Notes: a model not told the origin generated them from the sequence alone. 64,000 bases of DNA from Paraburkholderia sp. DHOC27 (GCF_003429005.1 NZ_QVQV01000007.1:372001-436000); one strand, 5' to 3'; shown: positions 28,095 through 37,744, numbered from the stretch's first letter. Program-made: numbers and translations.

Positions 28095-29075
28095 TTGAAT
28101 TCGTCCACCCCTCGTTTGAGCCGCCGCACCTTTTCGCTGGCCGCGGCATCCGCGGTGCTCACCGCCTGCACCACCGTCACGACCGGCAGCCGCCCGGACA
28201 ATCCCGCGCCGTCCGAAAGCACGGCCTCCACCACGCCGCCACCCACTCCCCCGGTCGCGCCATCTGCCAGCGTCAAACCCCAGCGGCCGATTCGCGTCGG
28301 GCTTGCACTGGGCGGCGGCGCCGCGCGCGGCTTCGCGCACATCGGCGTGATCAAGGCGCTCGAGGCGCGCAACATTCAGGTGGATCTGGTGGCAGGCACC
28401 AGCGCGGGCTCCGTGGTGGCCGCGCTGTACGCCTCGGGGATGAATGGCTTCGCGCTCAACAAGCTCGCCTTGAACATGGATGAAGCGTCGATCAGCGACT
28501 GGGCCATGCCGTTTCGCGCACGCGGCTTCCTGCAGGGGGTCGCGCTGCAGAACTACCTGAATACGACGCTGAACAACCGCCCCATCGAGAAAATGGCCAA
28601 GCCGCTCGGCGTGGTCGCAACTGATCTGAACACGGGTCAGCCCATCCTGTTCCGGCGCGGCAATACGGGTACCGCGGTACGTGCGTCGTGCAGCGTGCCG
28701 TCGATTTTCGAGCCCGTGAAAATTGCCGGCCACGAGTACGTGGATGGCGGTCTGGTCAGTCCTGTGCCGGCGTCTTTCGCGCGCAAGATGGGGGCGGATT
28801 TCGTGATTGCCGTGGATATCTCGCAGCGTCCCGAGACCGGCGTGACGTCGAGCTCGTTCGACGTCCTCTTGCAGACCTTCACGATCATGGGTCAGACCAT
28901 CAAGGCGTACGAACTGGACAAGTACGCCGACGTCGTGATCCGCCCGAATCTGGCCGCCATGAGCGGCAGCGATTTTTCTCAGCGCAACGCGGCGATACTG
29001 GCGGGCGAGGAAGCGGCCGCGCGCATCATGCCGGAACTGCAACGCAAGCTGGCTGCGAGCCAGGCTGCGGTTTAA
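28095..29075 (+). CDS. Patatin-like phospholipase, predicted lipoprotein
   Basis: About 326 residues from TTG at 28095, chosen because GGAG lies six bases upstream. The N terminus has a twin-arginine-like LSRRTFSLAAASAVLTAC: Arg10-Arg11, a hydrophobic segment, then lipobox LTAC with Cys25, so Tat export followed by lipidation is plausible. A Pro/Ser/Thr-rich linker (30-64) precedes the patatin domain: oxyanion loop GGGAARG at 73-79, nucleophile Ser103 in GTSAG, and the catalytic Asp in EYVDGGL (about 216-222). Such enzymes are serine/aspartate acyl hydrolases of membrane lipids. A bidirectional terminator separates it from the convergent NlpC gene. Confidence 0.88.
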   Translation: MNSSTPRLSRRTFSLAAASAVLTACTTVTTGSRPDNPAPSESTASTTPPPTPPVAPSASVKPQRPIRVGLALGGGAARGFAHIGVIKALEARNIQVDLVAGTSAGSVVAALYASGMNGFALNKLALNMDEASISDWAMPFRARGFLQGVALQNYLNTTLNNRPIEKMAKPLGVVATDLNTGQPILFRRGNTGTAVRASCSVPSIFEPVKIAGHEYVDGGLVSPVPASFARKMGADFVIAVDISQRPETGVTSSSFDVLLQTFTIMGQTIKAYELDKYADVVIRPNLAAMSGSDFSQRNAAILAGEEAAARIMPELQRKLAASQAAV

Positions 29076-29144
29076 AAACGAGCGCGGCGGGCGTGGGCCG
29101 GCCGCGCTTTTCACCCTGTTGCAACACACAACCCCGCGCAACGA

Positions 29145-29176
29145 AAAAAGCCTGCTTCAAACGAAGCAGGCTTTTT
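29145..29176. terminator. Bidirectional intrinsic terminator
   Basis: A perfect 14-bp stem (29145-29158 with 29163-29176), AAAC loop, with A-run on one side and T-run on the other. It lies between the convergent patatin and NlpC/P60 genes and can serve both. Confidence 0.93.
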
Positions 29177-29229
29177 GTGAGCGCATCTGACGGTCAGAAC
29201 AACAGCGCTTGCGCGCAGCAGAGCCGAAC

Positions 29230-29901
29230 CTAGTTGGCGCCGCCCAGCGCAGCATTCACGCGCTGCTTCAGATCCTGACTGCCCTGATACGACGTTTCGA
29301 TCCGGCGTGCGCCTGTGAAACGCTTTTCCCAGTAGCCTTCGTCCAGATCATCGACGCGGATTGTGCTGCCGGTAGACGGCGAGTGCACGAACTTGTTGTC
29401 GCCAATATAGATGCCAACGTGCGAGAACGTGCGGCGCATGGTGTTGAAAAACACCAGATCGCCCGGCTTCAGGTCGTTCATGCTGACCTTTTCGCCCACG
29501 CGGCTCATTTCTTCAGCACGACGCGGCAAAGCCATGCCCAGCGTGTCCTGGAAAACGTAGCGTACGAAGCCGCTGCAATCGAGCCCCGAATCCGGGGTAT
29601 TGCCGCCCCAGCGATAACGCACGCCGATCATATTCAGCGCGCCCACCACCACGTCGCCCGCTTTGCCCGCCATGCCGGACAAAAACGACCGAGCCCCACT
29701 GGTGGCATCAGCGGCCGGAGCGAGATTCTGGGAGGAGGATGCGGACAGGGAATTCGACCCATCTTGGGTCGAAAATGAAGCATTCTGATTTGAACTGCCT
29801 ACTTCGTCGGCGAAAGCGCCGGGAGCTGCTGCCATCAGTACGCCAATGAACATCCCGGCGACGACGCGCGTGCAAGCCTGGGTTAAGTTTCGGTGCTGCA
29901 T
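29230..29901 (-). CDS. C40-family peptidoglycan endopeptidase (NlpC/P60)
   Basis: A 223-residue secreted cell-wall hydrolase. A signal peptide covers residues 1 to about 31 (hydrophobic core then AFA cleavage). A Ser/Asn/Gln-rich linker follows (35-70). The NlpC/P60 domain has catalytic Cys109 in LDCSGFV, LKPGDLVFF, catalytic His161 in HVGIYIG and a third polar His173 in FVHSPSTG. These enzymes cut peptide bonds in peptidoglycan stems. A strong promoter lies just upstream. There is no cell-wall binding domain. Confidence 0.93.
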   Translation of the reverse strand: MQHRNLTQACTRVVAGMFIGVLMAAAPGAFADEVGSSNQNASFSTQDGSNSLSASSSQNLAPAADATSGARSFLSGMAGKAGDVVVGALNMIGVRYRWGGNTPDSGLDCSGFVRYVFQDTLGMALPRRAEEMSRVGEKVSMNDLKPGDLVFFNTMRRTFSHVGIYIGDNKFVHSPSTGSTIRVDDLDEGYWEKRFTGARRIETSYQGSQDLKQRVNAALGGAN

Positions 29902-29954
29902 TGGTCGGTATTTTTTGCCTAAAAATCAGTGGGATACGAAAAAAAGTTTGGTCG

Positions 29955-29983
29955 ATACTAGCCAGTAAGTATTCACGTGTCAA
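29955..29983 (-). promoter_or_regulatory. Predicted sigma70 promoter of the NlpC/P60 gene
   Basis: On the minus strand, perfect TTGACA (complement at 29978-29983), 17-bp spacer, TAGTAT (complement at 29955-29960). The start point would be about 45 nt before the ATG. Confidence 0.75.
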
Positions 29984-30029
29984 AACAAATAGAAAAATAC
30001 AATCGCGACACGCACCCAATTGGTGAATG

Positions 30030-31652
30030 TCAGCTTGATAACACGGCTTTCAACAGCTTTCGCGTGTACGGATGGGCGGGTCTCGCAAAAATCTCCTCGA
30101 CCTCGCCGGTTTCGACGATGGAACCGTTCTGCATCACCGCGACCCGGTGTGCCATCGCGCCAATCACTTGAAGATCGTGACTAATGAACACGAAGCCAAG
30201 GTTGTATTTGTGCTGCAAGCCGGCGAGCAGTTTGAGCACCTGCTGCTGGATCGAAACATCAAGCGCGCTGGTGGGTTCGTCGAGAATCAGGATGCGCGGT
30301 TCGAGCACCAGGGCGCGCGCAATTGCAATGCGCTGACGCTGTCCGCCGGAGAACTCGTGCGGATAGCGGTGCAGCACCGTGCGATCAAGCCCGACTTCGC
30401 GCAACACCGAAACGATCTTGCTGCGCCGCGCCTCGGCATCCATCTGCGGCCGGTGCAGGGCCAGCCCTTCGCCGACGATGCGCTCGATGGTCTGTCGCGG
30501 CGAGAGCGAGCTGAACGGATCCTGAAAGACCACCTGCATGTTCGAACGGAGCGCCGTCTGCTCCGCGCCGCGATAGCTCGAGAGCGCCCTGCCCTGAAAT
30601 TCGATTTCGCCTTGCGCGGTGCGTTGCAGCCCGAGCAGCGCCATCGCGAGCGTCGATTTGCCCGAGCCCGATTCGCCGACAATGCCGAGCGTCTCACGTT
30701 GCCGCACCGAAACGCTCGCGTCAGTCACCGCACGAAAGCGTCCCGAGCGGAACCAGCCGGCAAAGCCCGGCAGCTTCGTTTTGAATTCGACTGAGACGTC
30801 GCGCGCCTCGAGCAGCACCGGCGAGATGGGTAGCACCGGCACCACCGTCCGCTCAGGACGGCTTTGCAGGAGCCGCTGGGTGTACGGATGTTGCGGCGAC
30901 GTGAAGATCTGCTCCACGGGGCCGCTATCGACCAGCACGCCCTTCTCCATCACCGCAACACGTTGCGCGAAGTGCCGCACCAGATTCAGGTCATGCGTGA
31001 TCAGCAACACGGCCATGCCGCGCTTTTCCGCTTCGTCGCGTTGCAGTTCGAGCAGCAGGTCGACGATCTGCGCGCGGATCGTGACGTCGAGTGCGGTCGT
31101 GGGCTCGTCGGCGAGCAGCAGACGCGGGCGGCAGGCGAGCGCCATCGCGATCATCGCGCGCTGACGCTGGCCGCCGGAGAGTTGATGCGGGTAGCTGTTG
31201 ACGCGCTTTCCCGGCTCCGTGATGCCAGTGCGCGCCAGCAGCGCAACGGCGCGCTTCTTCGCCTCTTTCGACGTCACGCCGTCGTGGACCACGATCGTTT
31301 CCGCGATCTGCTCACCCACCGTGAACAGCGGATTGAGCGCGGTCATCGGCTCCTGGAAAATCATCGCGATATCGGAGCCGCGCAAGCCGCGCATTTCACG
31401 CTCGCTTCGCGCCAGCAAATCTTCGCCGTTAAAGCGAATCGCGCCGCTCACGTCGGCGTCGTTCAGGAGCCGCAGGATGGACAGCGCGGTCACGCTCTTG
31501 CCCGAGCCGGACTCACCGACCAGCGCCACCCGCTCGCCACGTTCGATGGCAAGCGTGACGTCCTTCACGGCAACGGTATCGCCAAACGTCACGCGCAGAC
31601 GATCCAGTTCGAGCAGCGGCGGCGCCGTGCCTTGCTTCAACGCTTCGCTCAC
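30030..31652 (-). CDS. yejF: Peptide ABC transporter, fused ATP-binding protein (YejF type)
   Basis: A 540-residue protein with two complete oligopeptide-type ABC ATPase domains. Domain 1: Walker A GESGSGKS at 46-53, signature LSGGQRQR at 158-165, LLLADEPTTALDV. Domain 2: Walker A at 326-333, FSGGQRQRIAIARAL and LILDEPTSALDV. Both catalytic sites look intact. The C-terminal HPYTRKLLKAVLSS is the usual oligopeptide-ABC tail. It overlaps yejE by four bases and completes the yejABEF set, which in E. coli and relatives imports peptides such as microcin C. Confidence 0.93.
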   Translation of the reverse strand: MSEALKQGTAPPLLELDRLRVTFGDTVAVKDVTLAIERGERVALVGESGSGKSVTALSILRLLNDADVSGAIRFNGEDLLARSEREMRGLRGSDIAMIFQEPMTALNPLFTVGEQIAETIVVHDGVTSKEAKKRAVALLARTGITEPGKRVNSYPHQLSGGQRQRAMIAMALACRPRLLLADEPTTALDVTIRAQIVDLLLELQRDEAEKRGMAVLLITHDLNLVRHFAQRVAVMEKGVLVDSGPVEQIFTSPQHPYTQRLLQSRPERTVVPVLPISPVLLEARDVSVEFKTKLPGFAGWFRSGRFRAVTDASVSVRQRETLGIVGESGSGKSTLAMALLGLQRTAQGEIEFQGRALSSYRGAEQTALRSNMQVVFQDPFSSLSPRQTIERIVGEGLALHRPQMDAEARRSKIVSVLREVGLDRTVLHRYPHEFSGGQRQRIAIARALVLEPRILILDEPTSALDVSIQQQVLKLLAGLQHKYNLGFVFISHDLQVIGAMAHRVAVMQNGSIVETGEVEEIFARPAHPYTRKLLKAVLSS

Positions 31653-32755
31653 TGGTTGCCTCCGGCGCGCATGGCATCGGAGATGCGGGTGTCGAGCGCG
31701 TTACGCAGCGCGTCGCCCATGAAGGTCAGCAGCAGCAGCAACACGACTAGCACGCCAAAGGTGAAGAGCGAGATCCACCATGCGTCGAGATTGTCCTTGC
31801 CCTGCGCGAGCAGCTCGCCAAGGCTTGGCGTGGGCGACGGCACGCCCAGCCCCAGGAAGTCGAGACTCGTGAGCGAGAGGATGGCCCCGCTCATGCGAAA
31901 CGGCAGGAACGTGATAACCGGCGTGAGACTGTTGGGCAGCACATGCCGCCACATGATCTGCCAGTTCGACAGCCCCATGGCCCGCGCCGCCCGCACATAG
32001 TCCTGGGTGCGATTGCGCAGAAATTCCGCCCGCACGTAATCGGATAAACCAATCCAGCCGAACAGCGAGAGCAGCACGATCAGCAGGATGAAACCAGGCT
32101 CGAAGATCGACGCGAAGATGATCAGCAGATACAACTCCGGCATGGCGCTCCAGATTTCGATGGCGCGCTGTCCGATGATGTCCGTACGTCCGCCGAAGAA
32201 GCCCTGCACGGCGCCGGCCAGGATGCCGAGTACGGTGCCGATCAGCGTCAGCACGAGCGCGAACTCCACCGACACGCGAAAGCCGTATAGCAGCCGCGCG
32301 AACAGGTCGCGGCCCCGGTCGTCGGTGCCGAGCCAGTTGTCACGCGAAGGTGGCGCGGGGTTCGGCAGTTTCGAAAAGTAGTTGAGCGTGTCGTAGTAGT
32401 ACGGATTGGGCGGATAGAGCGCGAAATTGCCCGGCTTGCTGAAGCGGTCGCGCACGTAGGGATCGAGATAATCGGCGGGTGTCGGGAAGTCGCCGCCGAA
32501 CGCCGTCTCCGGATACGTCTTGAACATCGGGAAATACAGGTGGCCGTCGTAGCGCACCACCACCGGCTTGTCGTTCGACCAGAGCGGCCCCGCGAGGCTC
32601 GCCGCGAACGCGACGAGAAACACGATCAGGCTCCAGTAGCCGAGCCGCTGCTTGCGAAAACGCTGCCAGACGCGGCGCGCGGGCGAAGGCGACACGAAGG
32701 CGCGCACCGGTTCGGTACGCGCCGCCAGATCGGCTCGGGAACGGGCCCGACTCAA
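31649..32755 (-). CDS. yejE: Peptide ABC transporter permease (YejE type)
   Basis: A DppC/YejE-like inner-membrane permease. I chose TTG at 32755, one base after the yejB stop, because GGAG lies seven bases before it; this gives 368 residues starting at LSRARSRADLAART. An ATG at 32839 would add 28 residues but overlap yejB by 83 bp. A first membrane segment follows RRVWQRFRKQRLGYWSLIVF. Then comes a long periplasmic part and five more segments, with the coupling motif in RAARAMGLSNWQIMWRHVLPNS near the C terminus. Confidence 0.9.
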   Translation of the reverse strand: MSRARSRADLAARTEPVRAFVSPSPARRVWQRFRKQRLGYWSLIVFLVAFAASLAGPLWSNDKPVVVRYDGHLYFPMFKTYPETAFGGDFPTPADYLDPYVRDRFSKPGNFALYPPNPYYYDTLNYFSKLPNPAPPSRDNWLGTDDRGRDLFARLLYGFRVSVEFALVLTLIGTVLGILAGAVQGFFGGRTDIIGQRAIEIWSAMPELYLLIIFASIFEPGFILLIVLLSLFGWIGLSDYVRAEFLRNRTQDYVRAARAMGLSNWQIMWRHVLPNSLTPVITFLPFRMSGAILSLTSLDFLGLGVPSPTPSLGELLAQGKDNLDAWWISLFTFGVLVVLLLLLTFMGDALRNALDTRISDAMRAGGNQ

Positions 32756-32756
32756 A

Positions 32757-33794
32757 TCAGCGCTCCAGTTGTTCGAATTGAATCCGGGGATCGACCCAGA
32801 CGTAGCAGAGGTCGGAGATGAGCTTGGTGGCGAGGCCAATCAACGTGAACAGATACAGTGTGCCGAGCACGACGGGATAGTCGCGCTGCACCACCGACTG
32901 ATACGACAGCAGGCCCAGCCCGTCGAGCGAGAACAATGTTTCGATGAGCAGACTGCCGGTAAAAAACGCGCCAATAAACGCGCCAGGGAAACCGACGATC
33001 AACGGCAGCGACGCATTGCGAAACACGTGTTTCCACAACACGCGCCGCTCGGACAGACCCTTGGCGCGCGCCGTCAGCACGTACTGCTTGCGGATCTCGT
33101 CGAGGAAGGCGTTCTTGGTGAGCATCGTGACCACGGCGAAGCTGCCCACCACCGAGGCCGTAATCGGCAGCGTGATATGCCACAGATAGTCGAGGATCTT
33201 GCCGCCCAGACTCAGTTGCGCCCAGTTGTCGGAGGTGAGATTGCGCAGCGGGAAGAGTTGCAGGAACGAGCCGCCGCCGAACAGCACCAGCAGCAGCACG
33301 CCCAATACGAAGCCTGGAATTGCATAGCCGACCAGCACGACGAGGCTCGTCGCAAAGTCGAAATGCGAGCCGTTGCGCACCGCCTTGGCGATGCCGAGCG
33401 GCACCGAGATCAGATAGGTGAGAAAGAAGGTCCACAAGCCGATGCTGATCGACACCGGCAGCTTCGAGACTACCAGCGACCACACGCTTTGATGGCGGAA
33501 ATAGCTCTGCCCCAGATCGAAGGTCGCGAAGCGCTTGAGCATCAGGCCATAGCGTTCCAGCGGCGGCTTGTCGAAACCGTACAGCACCTTCAACTGCTCG
33601 ATCTGTTTGGCGTCGACGCCGGTGTGCGCGCGCAGGCCGAACGGTGCGCCGTTCTCCGCGCCCTTGCGCAGTTCGTGCGTCATCTGCTCGACCGGGCCGC
33701 CCGGCACGAACTGGATCACGACGAAGGTCAGCGTCAGCACGCCGAGCAAGGTCGGAATCATCAACAGCAGTCGTTTGAGGATGTAGCTCCACAT
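32757..33794 (-). CDS. yejB: Peptide ABC transporter permease (YejB type)
   Basis: A 345-residue DppB/YejB-like permease. MWSYILKRLLLMIPTLLGVLTLTFVVIQ is the first membrane segment. A periplasmic loop follows (about 35-135), then five further segments. The coupling motif is KQYVLTARAKGLSERRVLWKHVFRNA (about 241-266). It lies 91 bp after the binding-protein gene and one base before the likely yejE start. Confidence 0.93.
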   Translation of the reverse strand: MWSYILKRLLLMIPTLLGVLTLTFVVIQFVPGGPVEQMTHELRKGAENGAPFGLRAHTGVDAKQIEQLKVLYGFDKPPLERYGLMLKRFATFDLGQSYFRHQSVWSLVVSKLPVSISIGLWTFFLTYLISVPLGIAKAVRNGSHFDFATSLVVLVGYAIPGFVLGVLLLVLFGGGSFLQLFPLRNLTSDNWAQLSLGGKILDYLWHITLPITASVVGSFAVVTMLTKNAFLDEIRKQYVLTARAKGLSERRVLWKHVFRNASLPLIVGFPGAFIGAFFTGSLLIETLFSLDGLGLLSYQSVVQRDYPVVLGTLYLFTLIGLATKLISDLCYVWVDPRIQFEQLER

Positions 33795-33885
33795 GGCGGC
33801 GGTTCCGAAGCGCTAAGGCAAAACGTGCAGGACGTTGGGATGACGAACGAAAGCAATCACAGGCGCCAACATGCTTTCGCCGTCG

Positions 33886-35865
33886 TCAGGGCTGGGCCGG
33901 CGTGGGCGTGAACCACCAGTTGGAGATGATCCAGTCCGTTGCCGAATAGTACAGCGGCAACGTTTTCGGCCACGCCATGCCGCGTTTGAACGCCACCCGC
34001 CACACGTTACTGTACCAATGCGGGACCACATAATAGCCATGCATCAGCAGACGGTCGAGCGCATGCGTGGCGTCGGTCAGTTGTTCCAGCGTTTGCGCCT
34101 GCACGAGCGCGCGCAGCACCGCGTCGATCGCCGGTGATTTGATCCCGCCCAGATTGCCGGAGCCAGGAATGTCCGCGGACTTGCTGCCGAACTGTTCCAC
34201 CTGATCGCTGCCCGGCACCTGCTCGTCCGGCACCTTGATGATGGTGGCATCGAACTCGAACGCATCCAGCCGCTTCTGGTACACCGCGAAATCCGTCGTA
34301 CGGTAGTTCAAAGTGATGCCGAGCTTGGCCAGGTTGCGTTGATACGTGGCAATGACCGGCGGCCACACGGCGGCGCCCGACGAATCGTCCAGCATCTCGA
34401 ACACGAACGGCTGCCCCTGCGCATTGCGCAACGCGCCGTCGCGATAGGTCCAGCCGGCCTGCGCGAGCAGCGCGCGTGCTGCGAGCAGATTGGCGCGCAG
34501 CGAGCCGGGCGGGTTGGTATCGGGCTGCGTCGGCATCGGGCCGAACACGGCGGGGTCCAGTTGCTTGCGCCACGGATCGAGCAACGCCAGTTCCCCCGCG
34601 CTCGGCGTGCCGGTGGCCTGCCATTGCGTGTTGACGAAGTAACTGTTGATGCGCTTGTACTGGTTGTAGAACAGTTGCCGGTCGAGCCACTGGAAGTCCA
34701 GCGCGAGATCGAGTGCCTTGCGCACGCGCAGGTCCTGAAACATCGGGCGGCGCAGATTCAGCACGAAGCCCTGCATGCCGACGCCGTTGTGCTGCGCAAA
34801 CTCCTGCTTGATCAGTTCACCGGAATCGAACGGCTTGCCGACATCGCGGCGCACCCAGTTGCGCGCCACCATCTCGACCATCGCATCGTATTCACCGGCC
34901 TTGAAGGCCTCGCGGCGCGCGGTGTCGTCGGAATACAGCTTGTAGGTGATGCGGTCGAAATTGTTCATGCCCACGCGCACCGGCAACGTTGCGCCCCAGT
35001 AGTGCGGATCGCGCCGGTAGGTGATGGTGCGGCCGTTGCTGTAACTCTCGATCAGATACGGGCCGCTGCCAATCGGCCTTTCGAAGCTCAACTGGTCGAA
35101 CGGAATGCGCGTGCCGTCCGGCTTCATCCCCCACTTGTGCGAGAACACCGGAATGCCGCCCGCCAGCAGTGGCAATTCGCGGTTGGGCTCGCGAAATTCA
35201 AAGCGGATGGTCTGCGGATCCACCACGACTGCCCGCGTGATATCAGCGAAGTACGACGCGTAAGCAGGCGCGGCCTGCGGGCTCTTGAGCGTGTCGAACG
35301 AAAACTTGACGTCGTCCGCGGTCACCGGATCGCCGTTGGAAAAATGCGCGTGGGGATTGATGTGGAACGTGGTGGAAAGACGGTCTGGCGCGATGCTGAT
35401 GTCGTCGGCGAGCAGCCCGTATTCCGTCGCGACTTCGTCCGAGCTGCCGGTGGCGAGACTCTCGAAGATGAAGCCGCTGCCCGGCGCCGCGTTGCCGCGC
35501 AGCGTGAACGGATTGAACTTGTCGAAGCTGGTTTGCCGGTCGGGATTGGCCAGCACCAGCGTGCCGCCCTTTGGCGCGTCCGGGTTGACGTAATCGAAGT
35601 GCTTGAAACCCGCGGGATATTTGGGCTCGCCGTATTGCGCGATTGCGTACGCGGCATGCGCGTTTTGTGCGCCCAGGAGCGCGGTGCAAAAGATGCCTGG
35701 CATGCAGAGTGGCAGCAAAACCGCCGGGAAAGTCCGCGTCAATGAGCATGCCAATGAGCGTGACAAAGCCGGAAAACAGACCCGCGAGAGCTTCTCGATC
35801 ATGGCGCGCAAGGTGGCGAAGGAGCCTTGACGCAGCGCTTGAACCCGTCGCGAGCCAGTTGTCAT
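33886..35865 (-). CDS. yejA: Peptide ABC transporter, periplasmic binding protein (YejA type)
   Basis: Extracellular solute-binding protein family 5 (oligopeptide type). From ATG 35865, preceded by AAGG, it has 659 residues. The N terminus is long: a basic stretch, then a hydrophobic segment ending in QNAHA (about residue 69) as the likely signal cleavage site; an internal ATG at 35802 would give a shorter, more ordinary signal. The mature protein opens AIAQYGEPKYPAGFKHFDYVNPDAPKGG, typical of YejA. PIGSGPYLIESYSNGRTITYRR and RVGMNNFDRITYKLYSDDTAR follow. It delivers peptides to YejBEF and is first in the operon. Confidence 0.93.
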   Translation of the reverse strand: MTTGSRRVQALRQGSFATLRAMIEKLSRVCFPALSRSLACSLTRTFPAVLLPLCMPGIFCTALLGAQNAHAAYAIAQYGEPKYPAGFKHFDYVNPDAPKGGTLVLANPDRQTSFDKFNPFTLRGNAAPGSGFIFESLATGSSDEVATEYGLLADDISIAPDRLSTTFHINPHAHFSNGDPVTADDVKFSFDTLKSPQAAPAYASYFADITRAVVVDPQTIRFEFREPNRELPLLAGGIPVFSHKWGMKPDGTRIPFDQLSFERPIGSGPYLIESYSNGRTITYRRDPHYWGATLPVRVGMNNFDRITYKLYSDDTARREAFKAGEYDAMVEMVARNWVRRDVGKPFDSGELIKQEFAQHNGVGMQGFVLNLRRPMFQDLRVRKALDLALDFQWLDRQLFYNQYKRINSYFVNTQWQATGTPSAGELALLDPWRKQLDPAVFGPMPTQPDTNPPGSLRANLLAARALLAQAGWTYRDGALRNAQGQPFVFEMLDDSSGAAVWPPVIATYQRNLAKLGITLNYRTTDFAVYQKRLDAFEFDATIIKVPDEQVPGSDQVEQFGSKSADIPGSGNLGGIKSPAIDAVLRALVQAQTLEQLTDATHALDRLLMHGYYVVPHWYSNVWRVAFKRGMAWPKTLPLYYSATDWIISNWWFTPTPAQP

Positions 35866-35976
35866 AGGGGCCTTGTTGGTCAGTGGGCGGTTGCAATGTG
35901 AGAGAATTCTACCTAATAATCCCGCGCGATCCCGCACGTCCAAGCTCGCGGCGCGCAGACTTCATTAGGAGAATTC

Positions 35977-36768
35977 ATGGGCTTCCTCGCTGGTAAACGA
36001 ATCTTGCTGACGGGCCTCCTGTCGAACCGTTCGATCGCGTACGGCATCGCGCAGGCCTGCAAGCGCGAAGGCGCGGAACTGGCGTTCACGTACGTCGGCG
36101 ACCGCTTCAAGGACCGCATCACCGAGTTCGCCACGGAATTCGGCAGCGATCTCGTGTTCCCCTGCGACGTGGCTGACGACGCGCAAATCGAAGCGCTGTT
36201 CGTGTCGTTGAAGGAACACTGGGAGAATCTCGACGGCCTCGTGCATTCCATCGGCTTTGCGCCGCGTGAAGCGATTGCCGGCGACTTCCTCGACGGCATG
36301 ACGCGTGAGAATTTCCGCATCGCTCACGACATTTCCGCCTACAGCTTCCCTGCCCTCGCCAAGGCCGCCCTGCCGATGCTCTCGCAAGACGCGTCGCTGC
36401 TGACGCTCAGCTACCTGGGTGCCGAGCGCGCGATTCCCAACTACAACACGATGGGCCTCGCCAAGGCATCGCTCGAAGCGAGCGTGCGTTATCTGGCCGT
36501 TTCGCTCGGCGCGAAAGGCGTGCGCGTCAATGGCATTTCGGCCGGCCCGATCAAGACGCTCGCGGCAAGCGGCATCAAGGGCTTCGGCAAGATTCTCGAT
36601 TTCGTGGAAGGCAATGCGCCGCTCAAGCGTAACGTGACGATCGAACAAGTGGGCAATTCGGCGGCCTTCCTGCTGTCGGATCTCGCAGCGGGTGTGACCG
36701 CGGAAATCCTGCACGTCGATAGCGGCTTCAATTCGGTCGTCGGTGGGATGGCTTCGATTGCGGAGTAA
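35977..36768 (+). CDS. fabI: Enoyl-[acyl-carrier-protein] reductase (NADH) FabI
   Basis: A 263-residue short-chain dehydrogenase that reduces trans-2-enoyl-ACP in the last step of the fatty-acid elongation cycle; it is the triclosan target. The nucleotide loop is LLTGLLSNRSIAYG (10-23). HSIGFAP has Gly93 at the triclosan-contact position. The catalytic pair is Tyr156 and Lys163 in NYNTMGLAK, with numbering identical to E. coli FabI. TAGGAG precedes the ATG. It is divergent from the yej operon and ends at a strong terminator. Confidence 0.97.
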   Translation: MGFLAGKRILLTGLLSNRSIAYGIAQACKREGAELAFTYVGDRFKDRITEFATEFGSDLVFPCDVADDAQIEALFVSLKEHWENLDGLVHSIGFAPREAIAGDFLDGMTRENFRIAHDISAYSFPALAKAALPMLSQDASLLTLSYLGAERAIPNYNTMGLAKASLEASVRYLAVSLGAKGVRVNGISAGPIKTLAASGIKGFGKILDFVEGNAPLKRNVTIEQVGNSAAFLLSDLAAGVTAEILHVDSGFNSVVGGMASIAE

Positions 36769-36871
36769 GAGAGGCTGAGCCGTCGCGCTGCGCCTGCTTT
36801 GCGTGTTCTTTGCGCGTGCAGGCACGCCTACGCGCGCCCCTGAACGCGCACGCCAATTGGCTCGCGCAGGC

Positions 36872-36905
36872 AACAAAAAACCGCCATTTCTGGCGGTTTT
36901 TTGTT
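36872..36905. terminator. Bidirectional intrinsic terminator of fabI
   Basis: A perfect 15-bp stem (36872-36886 with 36891-36905), TTTC loop, with A/T-runs on both sides. It lies between convergent fabI and the His/Gly-rich protein gene. Confidence 0.93.
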
Positions 36906-36971
36906 TTCCGGCTGCGTTCGCGCTGGATTCACCCTGCGGACAGCCGGGGACTTCTCACACGAATAGCCGGC

Positions 36972-37304
36972 TTAATAGCGGTGGCCGTAGCCACCACCGT
37001 AACCGCCGTGGTAGCCGCCGTGATGGCGATACCAGTCGTCACGGCCCCAGTAGCGATGACCGTCCCAATACCGGTCGCCGTGCCAGCCGATCACGATAGC
37101 CGGGCCACCGTAGTAGACCGGTGCCGGTTGATAGACGACCGGCGGCGGCGGGGGCGGCGGCGGTGCGTACACGGGTGCCGGAGCGACATAAACCGGCGCC
37201 GGAATACCGATGTTGACACCCACGCTCACGCCGGCCATTGCGGCACCCGACGCGCCTAGCGCAAGAACCCCGATGAGAAGCGGAACAAGACGTGCGGACT
37301 TCAT
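36972..37304 (-). CDS. Small exported protein with Pro-rich middle and His/Gly/Tyr-rich C terminus
   Basis: A 110-residue protein of unknown function. MKSARLVPLLIGVLALGASGAAMA is a clear signal peptide (cleavage near residue 24). The mature part opens GVSVGVNIGIP. A Pro-rich stretch with eight consecutive prolines follows (about 47-58). GWHGDRYWDGHRYWGRDDWY comes next, and the tail is HHGGYHGGYGGGYGHRY. Similar short exported proteins are common in Burkholderiaceae without known function; the His clusters could bind metal, but that is conjecture. AAAGGTGA precedes the ATG. Confidence 0.85.
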   Translation of the reverse strand: MKSARLVPLLIGVLALGASGAAMAGVSVGVNIGIPAPVYVAPAPVYAPPPPPPPPVVYQPAPVYYGGPAIVIGWHGDRYWDGHRYWGRDDWYRHHGGYHGGYGGGYGHRY

Positions 37305-37692
37305 GGATTCACCTTTTAACAAGTGTGTGGTGTTGTTGGCCGAAATATAGCGCAAGGTAGCGATCTGCGTATTTCAAGTTTGTAAGAACTGATGCATAAC
37401 GTCGTACTCTGATGCGCCTCGTTACGTCCTGTTACACGTAACGGAATTTCGGTGAAAAGCGAGGCCGTTCGTAATAATGTGCCTGCGTTTTGGGGCGCAA
37501 AAACAACACTCGCACCTTACTGCCGCCTTAAAGGCTTGTGAGAGGCGCAACGGAAACGCACTAGACAACGAGACGCTGATCGTTCGGCATCCGAAGCAAA
37601 TGGATTCGCTTTCGCAAGTGAGGTTCGAATCGGCCCTTCTGGCGAATCAGGCACATCAGCCGCACTCGCAACAGCACACAAAAACGGCCCAC

Positions 37693-37731
37693 AAAAAACA
37701 AAACCCCAAGAGACCGCGATCTCTTGGGGTT
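37693..37731 (-). terminator. Intrinsic terminator of tRNA-Ser
   Basis: A perfect 12-bp stem (37702-37713 with 37720-37731) and 6-base loop. On the minus strand it is followed by a T-rich run (complement of the A-rich 37693-37703). It ends about 14 bases after the tRNA. Confidence 0.92.
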
Positions 37732-37744
37732 CCGCCGCCATTGC

